From positions 496,001-560,000 of the forward strand of contig NZ_CZRP01000011.1 of assembly GCF_001458115.1 (NCBI RefSeq): a stretch of DNA of 64,000 bases, written 5' to 3'. The notes below the pieces were generated by a model. That model worked only from the letters and a program-made list of their open reading frames with translations, did no database searches and had not been told where the DNA came from. The translations under genes were made by a program, and so were the position numbers. Positions within the stretch are counted from its first letter, which is position 1. The number at the start of each line of letters is the position of its first letter. Source of the stretch: Gracilibacillus massiliensis. Lineage in GTDB: Bacteria; Bacillota; Bacilli; Bacillales; Amphibacillaceae. Of this stretch, positions 25,213-34,086 are shown one piece after another.

Positions 25213-25845
25213 TTATCTAGCTTCTCCTTCTTCTTGTTTAGCTGTGAATTCCCAAGTCAATTCTAAAGAATCACCTTGGAAAATGTTTTGATCTTCACCA
25301 TTATCAACGAATTCAATCATTACTGTTAAATGATCGTGATCTCCAGCTGGAATTCCATCCTTTTCATAGTCACCCCACCAACCATCTTCTAATTCAGTAG
25401 CTAAATCATCAAGAGACATGTTAGAAAGCTGAGCTAGTGTTTTTTCATAAACTACTTGGTAATCATCGTTATCCCACCAACCATCTTCCCATTCAGTGTG
25501 ACCTTCATTTATAATAAATTTAACTTCAAAGTGGTCACCCAAGTCTTCTGTTCCATTATCCGAATTGATATCGTCTACAGAATAGGAAGTATCTAGTAAT
25601 ACTTGCTTAATATCTAGAGATCCATCATTCACCATTTTGAAGTCTCTCACCATATAATCACCTGGCTTTAAGTTTTTAACATTAAAAATTACTTCTGGAC
25701 TTAAACTCAAATCTAAAGTCCCCGCTGCAAAAGTATTGTTTGATGTTTCAACATCGTTAAAATACGCATATGTACCTCCTCCTACAAGTGCTAAACCAAG
25801 AGCAGCGGACGCTAAACCTAAACCTAATTTTTTCTTCATTGACAT
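25213..25845 (-). CDS. tasA: TasA/CalY family matrix fibre protein
   Basis: A 210-residue protein of the TasA/camelysin (M73) family, the main amyloid of Bacillus biofilms. The signal peptide MKKKLGLGLASAALGLALVG ends GGTYAYFNDVET, the SipW-type cleavage context. The beta-sandwich shows the FAAGTLDLSLSPE and LKPGDYMVRDFKMVN motifs. Two WEDGWWDNDD / ELEDGWWGDYEKDG repeats add Trp- and Asp-rich loops. AAAGGAGG lies before ATG 25845. It is the first gene of a minus-strand operon with tapA, sipW and a wall-anchored relative. The acidic composition fits a salt-tolerant host. Confidence 0.9.
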   Translation of the reverse strand: MSMKKKLGLGLASAALGLALVGGGTYAYFNDVETSNNTFAAGTLDLSLSPEVIFNVKNLKPGDYMVRDFKMVNDGSLDIKQVLLDTSYSVDDINSDNGTEDLGDHFEVKFIINEGHTEWEDGWWDNDDYQVVYEKTLAQLSNMSLDDLATELEDGWWGDYEKDGIPAGDHDHLTVMIEFVDNGEDQNIFQGDSLELTWEFTAKQEEGEAR

Positions 25846-26046
25846 AAATAATTCCTCCTTTATTTTGTTCTTTATAAAGAACTACAAACGAATTATACAT
25901 CTAGATATTTTATAAATAAAGCTCTAAAAAAGGTGTAAATGGCTTATTTTGATCTTTTTAAAGAACATTTTCTTTGTTTTTCGATTGTTTACTTCTAATT
26001 ACTATAATTTTTATGGAAAACGTTCTTCATGACGAACAATAAACAA

Positions 26047-26081
26047 CAAAAGAAGACGCATTTCTGCAAATGCGTCTTCTT
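26047..26081 (-). terminator. Terminator after the YutJ-type gene
   Basis: AGAAGACGCATTT (26051-26063) and AAATGCGTCTTCT (26068-26080) form a 13-bp stem. On the minus strand it is followed by TTTGTTGTTT. It ends the oxidoreductase transcript before the tasA promoter region. Confidence 0.85.
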
Positions 26082-26101
26082 TAATGAGATGTTTTTGTCC
26101 A

Positions 26102-27163
26102 TTAATGTCGCTTATTCAACCAAAGTACCCCAGATTTCGCTAAACGAGGCAATAGACCTGTAACAGGTTTACGATACATATTTCCGAATCCATCCGATTT
26201 ACCAAGTGAACCTAACTGACCTTTTAATTTTATGTCTTTAGGTTTGCTTGGTTCTTTGCCTTTTAACACATCGGCTAAAACATCTCCAATTTGTTCACCC
26301 TGAACACCGGCAAGCTGAGCACTTGGTGAATAGGTAGAGGATGCGCAATCCCCAACGACATAAACATGTGGATGTGTAGGTACTTGATAAAAATCGTTTA
26401 CTACAATTTTTTCCTGACGATCTTTTTCAAAAGGTAAGCTTCTTACTAAATAGTTTGGTCGTACCCCCGCTGTCCAGATAATTACATCGCTATCGATACC
26501 TTCACCATTATTATAAAAAATACCTTCTGCCACTAATTCAACATTCGAGTGATGTAGTATTTCTACATCATTTTTTCGAAACCAGTCTTCCACATACGAC
26601 TGTACTTTGTCATCGAAAGCAGACAACACGGATGCACCACGATCTAGCAATCGAATATTTAAATCAGGTCGACTTTCTCTGATTTCAGAAGCTACTTCAA
26701 TTCCACTAAGTCCAGCACCTACTACAGATACCTGACTATAGGCAGCTGAATTGTTGACTTTGAAGCTTGCCCGTCGTGCTTTCGTAATCGTTTGTACACT
26801 TTCTGTATATTCCATTGCCCCTTGGACACCATGGTAATTGTCTTCACAACCAAGTCCAATCAACAAATAATCGTATTCAACTGGAACATCATTGTCTCTA
26901 ATCCGAATATGTTCATTTTCAGTGTCAATTTCGAGAATTTCACCGAATTCATATCTGATCTGTTCATGAATCGGGAAATCGATCCGGACTTCCTTATCCG
27001 CTTTTGTTCCCGCCGTAACTGCATAAAATTCGGTTTTTAACGAATGATATGGGTTTCGATCGATTACAGTTATTTGTACATCCTGTGGTATTTCGTTATC
27101 GATTAATTGATGTAAGGCGTTCATTCCACCATAGCCTCCACCGATTAAAACAACTTTTTTCAT
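26102..27163 (-). CDS. NAD(P)/FAD-dependent oxidoreductase, YutJ/NDH-2-like
   Basis: A 353-residue flavoprotein. The FAD Rossmann motif VVLIGGGYGGMNAL is at the N-terminus, a second nucleotide motif SVVGAGLSGIEVA at about 155, and the FAD-closing HVYVVGDCASS near 275. Length and layout match type II NADH dehydrogenase-like proteins, closest to Bacillus YutJ. The start at ATG 27163 follows AGGGGATTTGC; an upstream in-frame ATG has no site. Unlike Ndh, a clear C-terminal amphipathic membrane anchor is not obvious, though the LLPRLAKSGVLWLNK end could be one. The electron acceptor is unknown. Confidence 0.85.
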   Translation of the reverse strand: MKKVVLIGGGYGGMNALHQLIDNEIPQDVQITVIDRNPYHSLKTEFYAVTAGTKADKEVRIDFPIHEQIRYEFGEILEIDTENEHIRIRDNDVPVEYDYLLIGLGCEDNYHGVQGAMEYTESVQTITKARRASFKVNNSAAYSQVSVVGAGLSGIEVASEIRESRPDLNIRLLDRGASVLSAFDDKVQSYVEDWFRKNDVEILHHSNVELVAEGIFYNNGEGIDSDVIIWTAGVRPNYLVRSLPFEKDRQEKIVVNDFYQVPTHPHVYVVGDCASSTYSPSAQLAGVQGEQIGDVLADVLKGKEPSKPKDIKLKGQLGSLGKSDGFGNMYRKPVTGLLPRLAKSGVLWLNKRH

Positions 27164-27407
27164 TATTGCAAATCCCCTGTCTATCATAAAATCATACACG
27201 CTATTATTAGTTTCCCTTTCTTATCTATAATTAGACTACCAAAATTAGTCCAAAAAAACTATTAAAAACTGCAAAAAAACCGTTGATGTCGAAGTGTTTA
27301 ATTATTCAGAAAATTCAAGTGTAATATTTTGCCTATTATTAATAGAAATGTTATAAAAGTAGAAAGAGGTTTGTAAGCGTAAACATATTATGGAGGAGTT
27401 TTTACAG

Positions 27408-28370
27408 GTGGAATTAACTGAGATACAGCATGTAACAAGTAAAATAAAAGCGAATGTTAATCAAGTAGTCGTAGGGCAAGAAGATACGATTGACCTTTTG
27501 TTAGTGGCAATGATTTCTTCTGGTCATGTACTATTGGAAGATGTGCCGGGAACAGGGAAGACATTGATGGCCAAATCGTTAGCGAAGTCACTGTCAGGTA
27601 ACTTTAAGCGGATTCAATTTACGCCAGATTTATTACCAACAGACATTACCGGTATACATTTTTACAGTCAACAAAAAGCTGAGTTCGAATTCAGACCTGG
27701 TCCGATCTTTACTAATATATTGCTGGCAGATGAAATTAATCGGGCCACACCAAGGACGCAATCAAGTTTATTAGAAAGTATGGAAGAACGACAGGTGACA
27801 ATTGATGGGAATACCCATACGTTAGAAAGGCCGTTTTTAGTAATAGCGACACAAAATCCAATTGAAAGTCAAGGGACATTTCCATTGCCTGAGGCGCAAT
27901 TAGACCGTTTTTTATTAAAAGTAAATATGGGTTATCCAACTCGCGAGGAAGGGTTAGAAATACTTAAACGCTTTAAAGCAGTTAACCCATTAGAAACATT
28001 ACAATCGATTGTTTCTATAGAAGATATTATCGAGATGCAACAGGTGTATAGTGATGTAGAAGTTCGTGAGGATGTCTTGCAGTATTTAATCGATGTTGTC
28101 GAACAAACTAGAAAACACGAAAATGTTGCACTAGGTGTAAGTCCACGTGGGAGTCAAGCATTGCTAAAAGCGGTACAAGTCTATGCTTTATTGCAAGGAC
28201 GTACCTATGTGATTCCGGATGATATTAAAAAAATGGCTAAGCCTGTATTAAGTCACAGAATCGTATTAGCACAAAGGATTGGGATCAAACAAGGAGAGGT
28301 AGAAGCTGTATTGACGGATGTCTTAGGACAAGTCACAGTGCCAACAGAAAAGGCTGGCATCAATGCATGA
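27408..28370 (+). CDS. MoxR-family AAA+ ATPase
   Basis: A 320-residue MoxR ATPase. It has Walker A DVPGTGKT (~45-52), Walker B ILLADEINRATPRTQ, and the sensor-type ATQNPIESQGTFPLPEAQLDRF. I choose GTG 27408 because GGAGGAG lies 9 bp upstream; the ATG at 27390 overlaps that site. MoxR proteins act as chaperones that assemble or activate partner proteins, often those encoded beside them. Its stop overlaps the start of the DUF58 gene (ATGA), in the usual MoxR-DUF58 order. Confidence 0.9.
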   Translation: MELTEIQHVTSKIKANVNQVVVGQEDTIDLLLVAMISSGHVLLEDVPGTGKTLMAKSLAKSLSGNFKRIQFTPDLLPTDITGIHFYSQQKAEFEFRPGPIFTNILLADEINRATPRTQSSLLESMEERQVTIDGNTHTLERPFLVIATQNPIESQGTFPLPEAQLDRFLLKVNMGYPTREEGLEILKRFKAVNPLETLQSIVSIEDIIEMQQVYSDVEVREDVLQYLIDVVEQTRKHENVALGVSPRGSQALLKAVQVYALLQGRTYVIPDDIKKMAKPVLSHRIVLAQRIGIKQGEVEAVLTDVLGQVTVPTEKAGINA

Positions 28371-29488
28371 ATATCGCATGGGTCATCGTAGTCTTACTTA
28401 TGATTGTATTTTTGCAAGGTTTTCTTTATGGAAAAGTTGGCTTAAGAGGTATCACATATAAACGAGATTTTACCCAAACCACTGTTTTTGAAGGTGAAAA
28501 AATTGAGATGGTCGATGAAATAGCGAATAAAAAACTGTTACCTGTTCCTTGGATTCGTTTGGAATCTAAAATGAGTCCATATCTAATCACCCAATCTGAA
28601 CGTGAACTACAGGTGAATGAGGGAGAGATGTTTCATCGCACTCTTTTTAGTTTATTACCTTATCAAAAAATCACACGTCGTCATCATTTGATCGGAACTA
28701 AAAGAGGGTATTATCCGTTGAACACGGTGTCGGTCACTACCGGTGATGGGGTTGGTTTTGGTGAGGTATTTGACTCCTTTGAAGCAAGTACCGCTGTGAC
28801 GGTTTATCCAACAATTGTTTCGCTTGATGATATTCCGCTTCCATCTCATAGCTGGTTAGGTGATATTATTGTCAAACGCTGGATTGTCGAAGATCCGTTT
28901 TTGCAAGCAGGTATCCGTGAATATCAGCAAGGCGATCCATTGAATTCGATTAACTGGAAAGCAACTGCTAGAACACAAGACTTACAAATTAATAAGAAAG
29001 ATTTTACCGCAGATCACCATTTAATGATTTATGTTAATTTCGATACAAATGAAGACATTCGCATGCCAATTGAACAACCAGAGGTAATTGAAAAAGGGTT
29101 ATCCTATGCGGCATCACTTGCTAACTATACCATTGATCAGGGAATTTCCACTGGTTTTGGCTGTAATGGCTATTATGTTGAACCATTTACGAACACGACC
29201 GAACGAATTAAATCTTCTGTTCGGATAGAACCATCCAATAGTGGTCAACAAATTTCTTATATTTTGGATGCGATAGCCAAGGTTAAAATGGATCGCAGCC
29301 GTAACTTTAGAGCCTTTTTGCAAGAGGATGTCGAGAACGGTTTAACCAAAACAGACATTATCATTTTTAGCCTTAATCGAACCGAAAAAATGGAAAGACA
29401 AATAGCGCAATTAGAGAGTTACGGTAATGCTGTCGAAGTTGTTTTATTAAATGACGGTAAAAAAGGTGGTGAGGCACATGCCAGTTAA
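28367..29488 (+). CDS. DUF58 domain membrane protein
   Basis: A 373-residue protein. One N-terminal membrane helix (residues ~3-20) is followed by a beta-rich region and then the DUF58 signature YQQGDPLNSINWKATART near residue 190. A VWA-like fold follows (HLMIYVNFDTNE). The start overlaps the MoxR stop and the end overlaps the next gene by 11 bp, so the three form one coupled operon. The family is tied to MoxR partners in envelope maturation; the exact function is undefined. Confidence 0.88.
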   Translation: MNIAWVIVVLLMIVFLQGFLYGKVGLRGITYKRDFTQTTVFEGEKIEMVDEIANKKLLPVPWIRLESKMSPYLITQSERELQVNEGEMFHRTLFSLLPYQKITRRHHLIGTKRGYYPLNTVSVTTGDGVGFGEVFDSFEASTAVTVYPTIVSLDDIPLPSHSWLGDIIVKRWIVEDPFLQAGIREYQQGDPLNSINWKATARTQDLQINKKDFTADHHLMIYVNFDTNEDIRMPIEQPEVIEKGLSYAASLANYTIDQGISTGFGCNGYYVEPFTNTTERIKSSVRIEPSNSGQQISYILDAIAKVKMDRSRNFRAFLQEDVENGLTKTDIIIFSLNRTEKMERQIAQLESYGNAVEVVLLNDGKKGGEAHAS

Positions 29489-30788
29489 CATGAAACATCA
29501 CCTTTCTGCGCTTTGGCACGGTATCGTTGAATTTATCGGATTTTTCCCTGTTGTTTTGTTAGTGGCGGTCCTTTTCTTTGATACACCTGACAGGTACTTC
29601 TGGTATATAGCTTTACTGCTATTGTTTGGGGTCTGTTATTTTGTTCGTACTTTGATAAAAAAACGCTGGACAGTATTCATTATTGCGATTCTTTTGACTA
29701 TATTCGTAAATGTTTTAGTGATGACAGTCATTTGGTCACTGATTCCAGGGATTTTAATAGGACTTGTTGCGTCTTTCAGAGGAATTCAGCATGCAGAAAA
29801 TGAATGGGAGGATATATTACCAAGTAGGATTTTTTGGGCAGTTAGTATGCCAATTTATTTTGTGGGATATATTTTGTTTATTAACCTTGATTCCTTAGAA
29901 GGCTATCAATCACAAATTAGTTATGTTGGTTTCTTGTTTATTATTATCATGCTGTTTATTACCAATAGGGAGCATTTGCAAAAAGAATCTTTAGCAAAAG
30001 ATAAAAAGAAAAAGATCGGAAGAGGAATCACAAGATTAAATCGAATTTATTTAGTACTAACGCTCTTATTGGTCTTTGCGATCACTAATTTTCAAGTTGT
30101 TCAAGCAGCGGTTTACAACGGTATACGATCGATTATCCAGTCTGTCATGTGGTTCGCATCTTTATTTGGTAGCGACTCTGAGCCGATACAAGAAGAGCAA
30201 CAAACAAATGAAATGCCAGCTCTACCTCAAGATCAGTCAGAACCTTCAAGATTTTCAGAATGGATCGACCAGATTATGATTATTTTTGGTATTGTGATGG
30301 CGATCTGTTTAATATTGTTATTTATCGCTTTATTATTTAAAAAATTCCGAAATATGATGAAGCGGGCGATACTTTCGCTCTGGGCTATTATCAAGAAAGT
30401 AACCGGCAAAAAAGATCTTGCTGAAACAACAGATTACGATGATGAGAAAGAGAACTTGTTTGATTGGAAAAAATGGCGTAAAGAAAATCAAGAAAAAATC
30501 GGAAAAGCTTTTCGAAATGTAACAAAACGTAAACCAAAATTTGAAAACATGTCAAAAGAAGAGAAAGTACGCTTTTTGTATCGCCAGGTTGCTCGTGATC
30601 TAAAAAAACAAGAAAAGTGGCGAGCGTCACTCACAGCTCACGAAGTTATAGCATTGAATGAACAAGATCAATTACTAAAAAGACTAGAAAATTGGTATGA
30701 CGATATACGGTATGGCGATAAAAACTTAAGTGAGGAAGATGAGCAGCCATTATACGAGATATGGAGAAAAATAAATGAACGAAAATAA
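29478..30788 (+). CDS. Polytopic membrane protein with DUF4129-like C-terminus
   Basis: A 436-residue protein with about seven membrane segments in residues 1-290 and a soluble C-terminus. The last ~70 residues (VRFLYRQVARDL, then TAHEVIALN and ENWYDDIRYGDKNLSEED) look like DUF4129. The start at ATG 29478 follows GGTGGTGAGGCAC; the upstream codon at 29451 is unsupported. In Bacillus the third gene of this operon (yebA) fuses similar parts to a transglutaminase-like domain; here I see no Cys-His-Asp transglutaminase block, so that domain seems missing. Confidence 0.75.
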   Translation: MPVNMKHHLSALWHGIVEFIGFFPVVLLVAVLFFDTPDRYFWYIALLLLFGVCYFVRTLIKKRWTVFIIAILLTIFVNVLVMTVIWSLIPGILIGLVASFRGIQHAENEWEDILPSRIFWAVSMPIYFVGYILFINLDSLEGYQSQISYVGFLFIIIMLFITNREHLQKESLAKDKKKKIGRGITRLNRIYLVLTLLLVFAITNFQVVQAAVYNGIRSIIQSVMWFASLFGSDSEPIQEEQQTNEMPALPQDQSEPSRFSEWIDQIMIIFGIVMAICLILLFIALLFKKFRNMMKRAILSLWAIIKKVTGKKDLAETTDYDDEKENLFDWKKWRKENQEKIGKAFRNVTKRKPKFENMSKEEKVRFLYRQVARDLKKQEKWRASLTAHEVIALNEQDQLLKRLENWYDDIRYGDKNLSEEDEQPLYEIWRKINERK

Positions 30789-30813
30789 CTGTCTGTTTTA
30801 GGCAGTTATTTTT
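30782..30813 (+). terminator. Terminator of the MoxR operon
   Basis: AAAATAACTG (30782-30791) and CAGTTATTTT (30803-30812) pair perfectly. The stem includes the stop codon of the preceding gene. Confidence 0.8.
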
Positions 30814-30834
30814 AATATGGTACTTTTGTTCTAT

Positions 30835-30861
30835 TCAACATATGACTTAATTGTCCGATAA
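30835..30861 (+). promoter_or_regulatory. Sigma-D-like flagellar promoter of fliD
   Basis: TCAA (30835-30838), 15 bp, then TCCGATAA (30854-30861) compares with TAAA-N15-GCCGATAA with one mismatch in each box. It lies 35 bp before the fliD start. Confidence 0.6.
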
Positions 30862-30895
30862 TAGAAATAATAATGAATTTAAAGGACGTGACATT

Positions 30896-32959
30896 ATGAG
30901 AATAAGTGGTTTTGCCAGTGGTATGGATATCGACCAGATGGTCAACGACTTAATGAAAGCAGAGAGCATGCCTCTTCAACGAATGGAGCAAGAGAAACAG
31001 ACATTAGAATGGAAGCGCGATGATTATCGTGCGATGAACACACTTTTATTAGATTTTCGTTCAAAGTTGACTGATATGCGTATGACGACAAGTTATCGAT
31101 CACGCGAAACTTCTTCGACAAATGAGAATTTAGTAAGTGCAACTGCTAGTAGTGCAGCAAGTCAATCGTCTTTTGAATTGTCAGAGGTAAAACAACTTGC
31201 TAAATCTGCTTCTTGGGTGAACGAAGCAAAAGTTTCAAGTGACGTCAATGATCCAATAAATGCAAGTGAAACTTTACTAAGTCAACAAGATAAGTTAGCA
31301 GGCTTTTCGTTTACTACTGGTGCAATTTATGAAGAATCTATTACAGCAAGTGCTGATGATGAGCCGATTAATTTAGATCATGCTGTTAATCTGGGAGGTG
31401 AAGATGCATTATCTGTTCAAGTGGATGGAAAAAACTATAAAGTGGTTACAGATAGTGCAGACCTTACAGAAGATACTGTTCTATTAAACGGATCGGGATT
31501 AGAATTCGCTAGTGGTGTTATACAGGAAGGTTCTGAGGTAAGTGTTCAATATGCTATATCAGGAGAAACTAACGAAGAGACAAAGACGTTAGCTGATGGA
31601 GCGCGTAATTTACAACTTGATGGGCGTTCTTTAGAAGGTTTTGAATTGCAATTAAATGGTAATACTTACACAATGAGTGCTGACCCAAATGAAGATGGAT
31701 TATATGATCTAGTTAACAGCGCGGATCCGAACGACAAAATTGGATTGATGAGTAAAGATCTAGGTCGAATCGCTTTTGATGAAGGAGTTATTGATGGCGA
31801 GACAGAGTTAACTGCTACGTATTCACAAAATTATACATCATTTGGTGTTGGTTCGGAAACTTCTGAGGGTGCTAAATACCAAGATTTTATTATTCGTGGT
31901 AATGAGTCTCTAAATCAAGTGGTTAGTAAGGTAAACAGTGCCGACTTGGGAGTTTCGATGATGTATGATTCTTATTCTGATCGTGTGTCACTAAGAAGAA
32001 CGGAAACAGGAGATTATGGCACAGGAAATGATATGAGTTTGAGTGGATCGTTTATGACGGATGCATTAAATTTTGCTGCAAATCCAGATCCAGTAACAAA
32101 TACCAATTATTCTGAAGGTCAGAATGCAACATTTACGATAAATGGTTTAGAGACAGAGCGACACACCAATAATTTTCAAATTGATGGTGTCACCTTTAAT
32201 TTAAAACAAAAATTTGATGTAGCAGATGGTCCTGTTTCAATCGGTGTCACAAACGATTCCGATGCTGTTTTTGAAAACATTAAAGAGTTTGTTGAAACTT
32301 ACAATACGCTAATAGGTGAAATAAATGGAAAAGTAAACGAAGAATATTATCGTGACTACAGTCCGTTAACCGATGATCAGCGAGAATCTTTAACTGAAAC
32401 ACAACAAGAAGATTGGGAAGAGATGGCAAAGAGTGGTTTGTTAAGAAGAGACTCCATTTTGCAAAGTGCCTTGTCAACAATGAGAACAGATTTTTACTCA
32501 CCTGTAAATAATGGAGATTCTCAAGGATCCTTTAATCAATTAGCACAGATAGGTATCACCACTACTCGAAATTATATGGATGGTGGAAAATTAGAAATTG
32601 ATGAAGCAAAGTTACGAGAAGCAATCGAATCTGATCCATCTGGTGTAGAGAATTTATTCCGTGGTGATGGTGAAGAGTTTGGCGAAAAAGGGATCGCTCG
32701 TCGCTTAACAGATTCTGTAAACAACACTATGGATCGTATCTATGAACGGGCAGGACGTGCAACAGCAACAAATCAACAGTTTACAATTGGTCGTAATCTA
32801 GAAGATGTAGAAGATCAAATTCAACAATTCCAAGATCGTTTAACTCAAATTGAGGATCGTTACTGGCGTCAATTTACCGCGATGGAAAAAGCGATGCAAC
32901 AAGCAAATCAGCAAGCTTCGTATATGATGCAACAATTTGGTGGTATGGGAATGCAATAA
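30896..32959 (+). CDS. fliD: Flagellar hook-associated protein 2 (filament cap), enlarged
   Basis: A 687-residue filament cap protein, clearly longer than the ~500 of B. subtilis FliD. The start at ATG 30896 (MRISGFASGMDIDQMVNDLM) follows AAAGGACGTG; an upstream codon at 30851 overlaps the promoter. N- and C-terminal coiled-coil halves (ending QQFGGMGMQ) match the family. The extra length lies in the outward D2/D3 region (~130-345), where two related segments occur: VQVDGKNYKVVTDSADLTED..GVIQEG and LQLNGNTYTMSADPNEDG..GVIDGE. This suggests a duplicated surface domain, possibly adhesive. Confidence 0.92.
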   Translation: MRISGFASGMDIDQMVNDLMKAESMPLQRMEQEKQTLEWKRDDYRAMNTLLLDFRSKLTDMRMTTSYRSRETSSTNENLVSATASSAASQSSFELSEVKQLAKSASWVNEAKVSSDVNDPINASETLLSQQDKLAGFSFTTGAIYEESITASADDEPINLDHAVNLGGEDALSVQVDGKNYKVVTDSADLTEDTVLLNGSGLEFASGVIQEGSEVSVQYAISGETNEETKTLADGARNLQLDGRSLEGFELQLNGNTYTMSADPNEDGLYDLVNSADPNDKIGLMSKDLGRIAFDEGVIDGETELTATYSQNYTSFGVGSETSEGAKYQDFIIRGNESLNQVVSKVNSADLGVSMMYDSYSDRVSLRRTETGDYGTGNDMSLSGSFMTDALNFAANPDPVTNTNYSEGQNATFTINGLETERHTNNFQIDGVTFNLKQKFDVADGPVSIGVTNDSDAVFENIKEFVETYNTLIGEINGKVNEEYYRDYSPLTDDQRESLTETQQEDWEEMAKSGLLRRDSILQSALSTMRTDFYSPVNNGDSQGSFNQLAQIGITTTRNYMDGGKLEIDEAKLREAIESDPSGVENLFRGDGEEFGEKGIARRLTDSVNNTMDRIYERAGRATATNQQFTIGRNLEDVEDQIQQFQDRLTQIEDRYWRQFTAMEKAMQQANQQASYMMQQFGGMGMQ

Positions 32960-32989
32960 TATAGCAACCTTTTGAAAGGGGGCTCTAAT

Positions 32990-33166
32990 ATGGATGTAGC
33001 TGCAATGTCAGTAATTATGAATCAGGCACAAGTAAAGCAACAAGCGAGTGTTTCCCTGATGGACAAAGCGCTAGACCAAGCTGAAACGCAATCTAGTGAC
33101 ATGATTAAAATGATGGAAACATCAATGCAACCACACCTAGGTGGAAATATTGATCTAAAAGGATAA
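32990..33166 (+). CDS. YjfB-family putative motility protein
   Basis: A 58-residue protein MDVAAMSVIMNQAQVKQQAS ... MMETSMQPHLGGNIDLKG. This is the YjfB family (PF14070), small proteins often found with flagellar genes. The ATG at 32990 follows GAAAGGGGGC. It lies 30 bp after fliD and before a terminator, so it is probably cotranscribed with fliD. The molecular function is unknown. Confidence 0.85.
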   Translation: MDVAAMSVIMNQAQVKQQASVSLMDKALDQAETQSSDMIKMMETSMQPHLGGNIDLKG

Positions 33167-33172
33167 ACATGT

Positions 33173-33203
33173 AAAGGAATCTGGATTTTCTAGATTCCTT
33201 TTG
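33173..33203 (+). terminator. Terminator after the fliD-yjfB unit
   Basis: AAAGGAATCT and AGATTCCTTTT form a 10-bp stem ending in a short T-run. It separates fliD-yjfB from flaG, which has its own promoter. Confidence 0.75.
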
Positions 33204-33233
33204 TGTATATAGGAGGTTTATTACGTAAAAAAC

Positions 33234-33261
33234 TAAACCTTTTGCCTACATAATCCGATAA
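33234..33261 (+). promoter_or_regulatory. Sigma-D-like promoter of flaG-fliS-fliT
   Basis: TAAA (33234-33237), 16 bp, TCCGATAA (33254-33261). The -10 box is the same as at fliD, including the T in place of the first G of the consensus. Confidence 0.6.
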
Positions 33262-33297
33262 TAAAATAAACAACCAAATAAGGAGATGAAATTTGTC

Positions 33298-33660
33298 ATG
33301 GAAGTTGGTAAAATGATCACTGGATCTCCACTCATGCAAACTGAACCGACAATTGAGCAATCCACATCCGCACGAGAGCGATCCAATAACCATGAACAAG
33401 AAAAAGTAAAATTATTAAACGGCCAAGAGGAATTAACAAAGGATCAAGCAGCAAGCATGGTCGATGGACTTAACTCGTTTTTAGAACCATCTAACACGAG
33501 TATTCGTTATGAGTTACACGATAAACTAGATCGTTATTATGTAACAGTAGTTGATCAGGAAACCGATGAGATCGTAAAAGAGATTCCACCAAAAAAATTA
33601 TTAGATGTCTATGCATCTATGGCAGAGTTAATGGGATTCATAGTAGATGAAAAAATTTAA
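33298..33660 (+). CDS. flaG: Flagellar protein FlaG
   Basis: A 120-residue protein. The C-terminal half (DGLNSFLEPSNTSIRYELHD, then YYVTVVDQETDEIVKEIPPK) is the FlaG domain; the N-terminal half is polar and poorly conserved. The start at ATG 33298 follows AAGGAGATG with correct spacing; the ATG inside that site (33286) is rejected. FlaG affects filament length in other bacteria. It is the first gene of a flaG-fliS-fliT unit. Confidence 0.9.
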   Translation: MEVGKMITGSPLMQTEPTIEQSTSARERSNNHEQEKVKLLNGQEELTKDQAASMVDGLNSFLEPSNTSIRYELHDKLDRYYVTVVDQETDEIVKEIPPKKLLDVYASMAELMGFIVDEKI

Positions 33661-33687
33661 GTAAGAAATTAGAGGAGCGTCCGATAT

Positions 33688-34086
33688 ATGGCTTACCAGC
33701 AATATCAAGCATACCAAAACAACTCAGTAAACACGGCATCACCAGGTGAATTAACTTTAATGTTATACAATGGTTGCTTAAAATTCATCAAGCAAGCCAA
33801 AAAAGCAATAGAAAACGAGGAACATGAAACTAAAAACGTAATGATTCAAAAAACTCAAAATATTATTCGAGAATTGATGGTAACGTTAGATCAAGAGGCA
33901 CCAATTACTAAAGAAATTATTCCGCTTTATGATTTCGCTTACCATGCGTTAACACAAGCGAATATAAAAAATGACGTTGATCAGCTAGAACAAGCGAGAG
34001 AAATTATTCAGGATTTTCGTGATACCTGGAAAGAAGTGATCAAGCAAGAGCGAATTCGTCAACATGGACAAGGTGTAAAAGCCTAA
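33688..34086 (+). CDS. fliS: Flagellar export chaperone FliS
   Basis: A 132-residue flagellin chaperone. AYQQYQAYQNNSVNTASPGE followed by LTLMLYNGCLKFIKQAKKAI is the family signature. FliS binds the flagellin C-terminus to prevent premature assembly. The start follows GAGGAGCGTCCG. Its stop overlaps fliT by one base (TAATG). Confidence 0.95.
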   Translation: MAYQQYQAYQNNSVNTASPGELTLMLYNGCLKFIKQAKKAIENEEHETKNVMIQKTQNIIRELMVTLDQEAPITKEIIPLYDFAYHALTQANIKNDVDQLEQAREIIQDFRDTWKEVIKQERIRQHGQGVKA

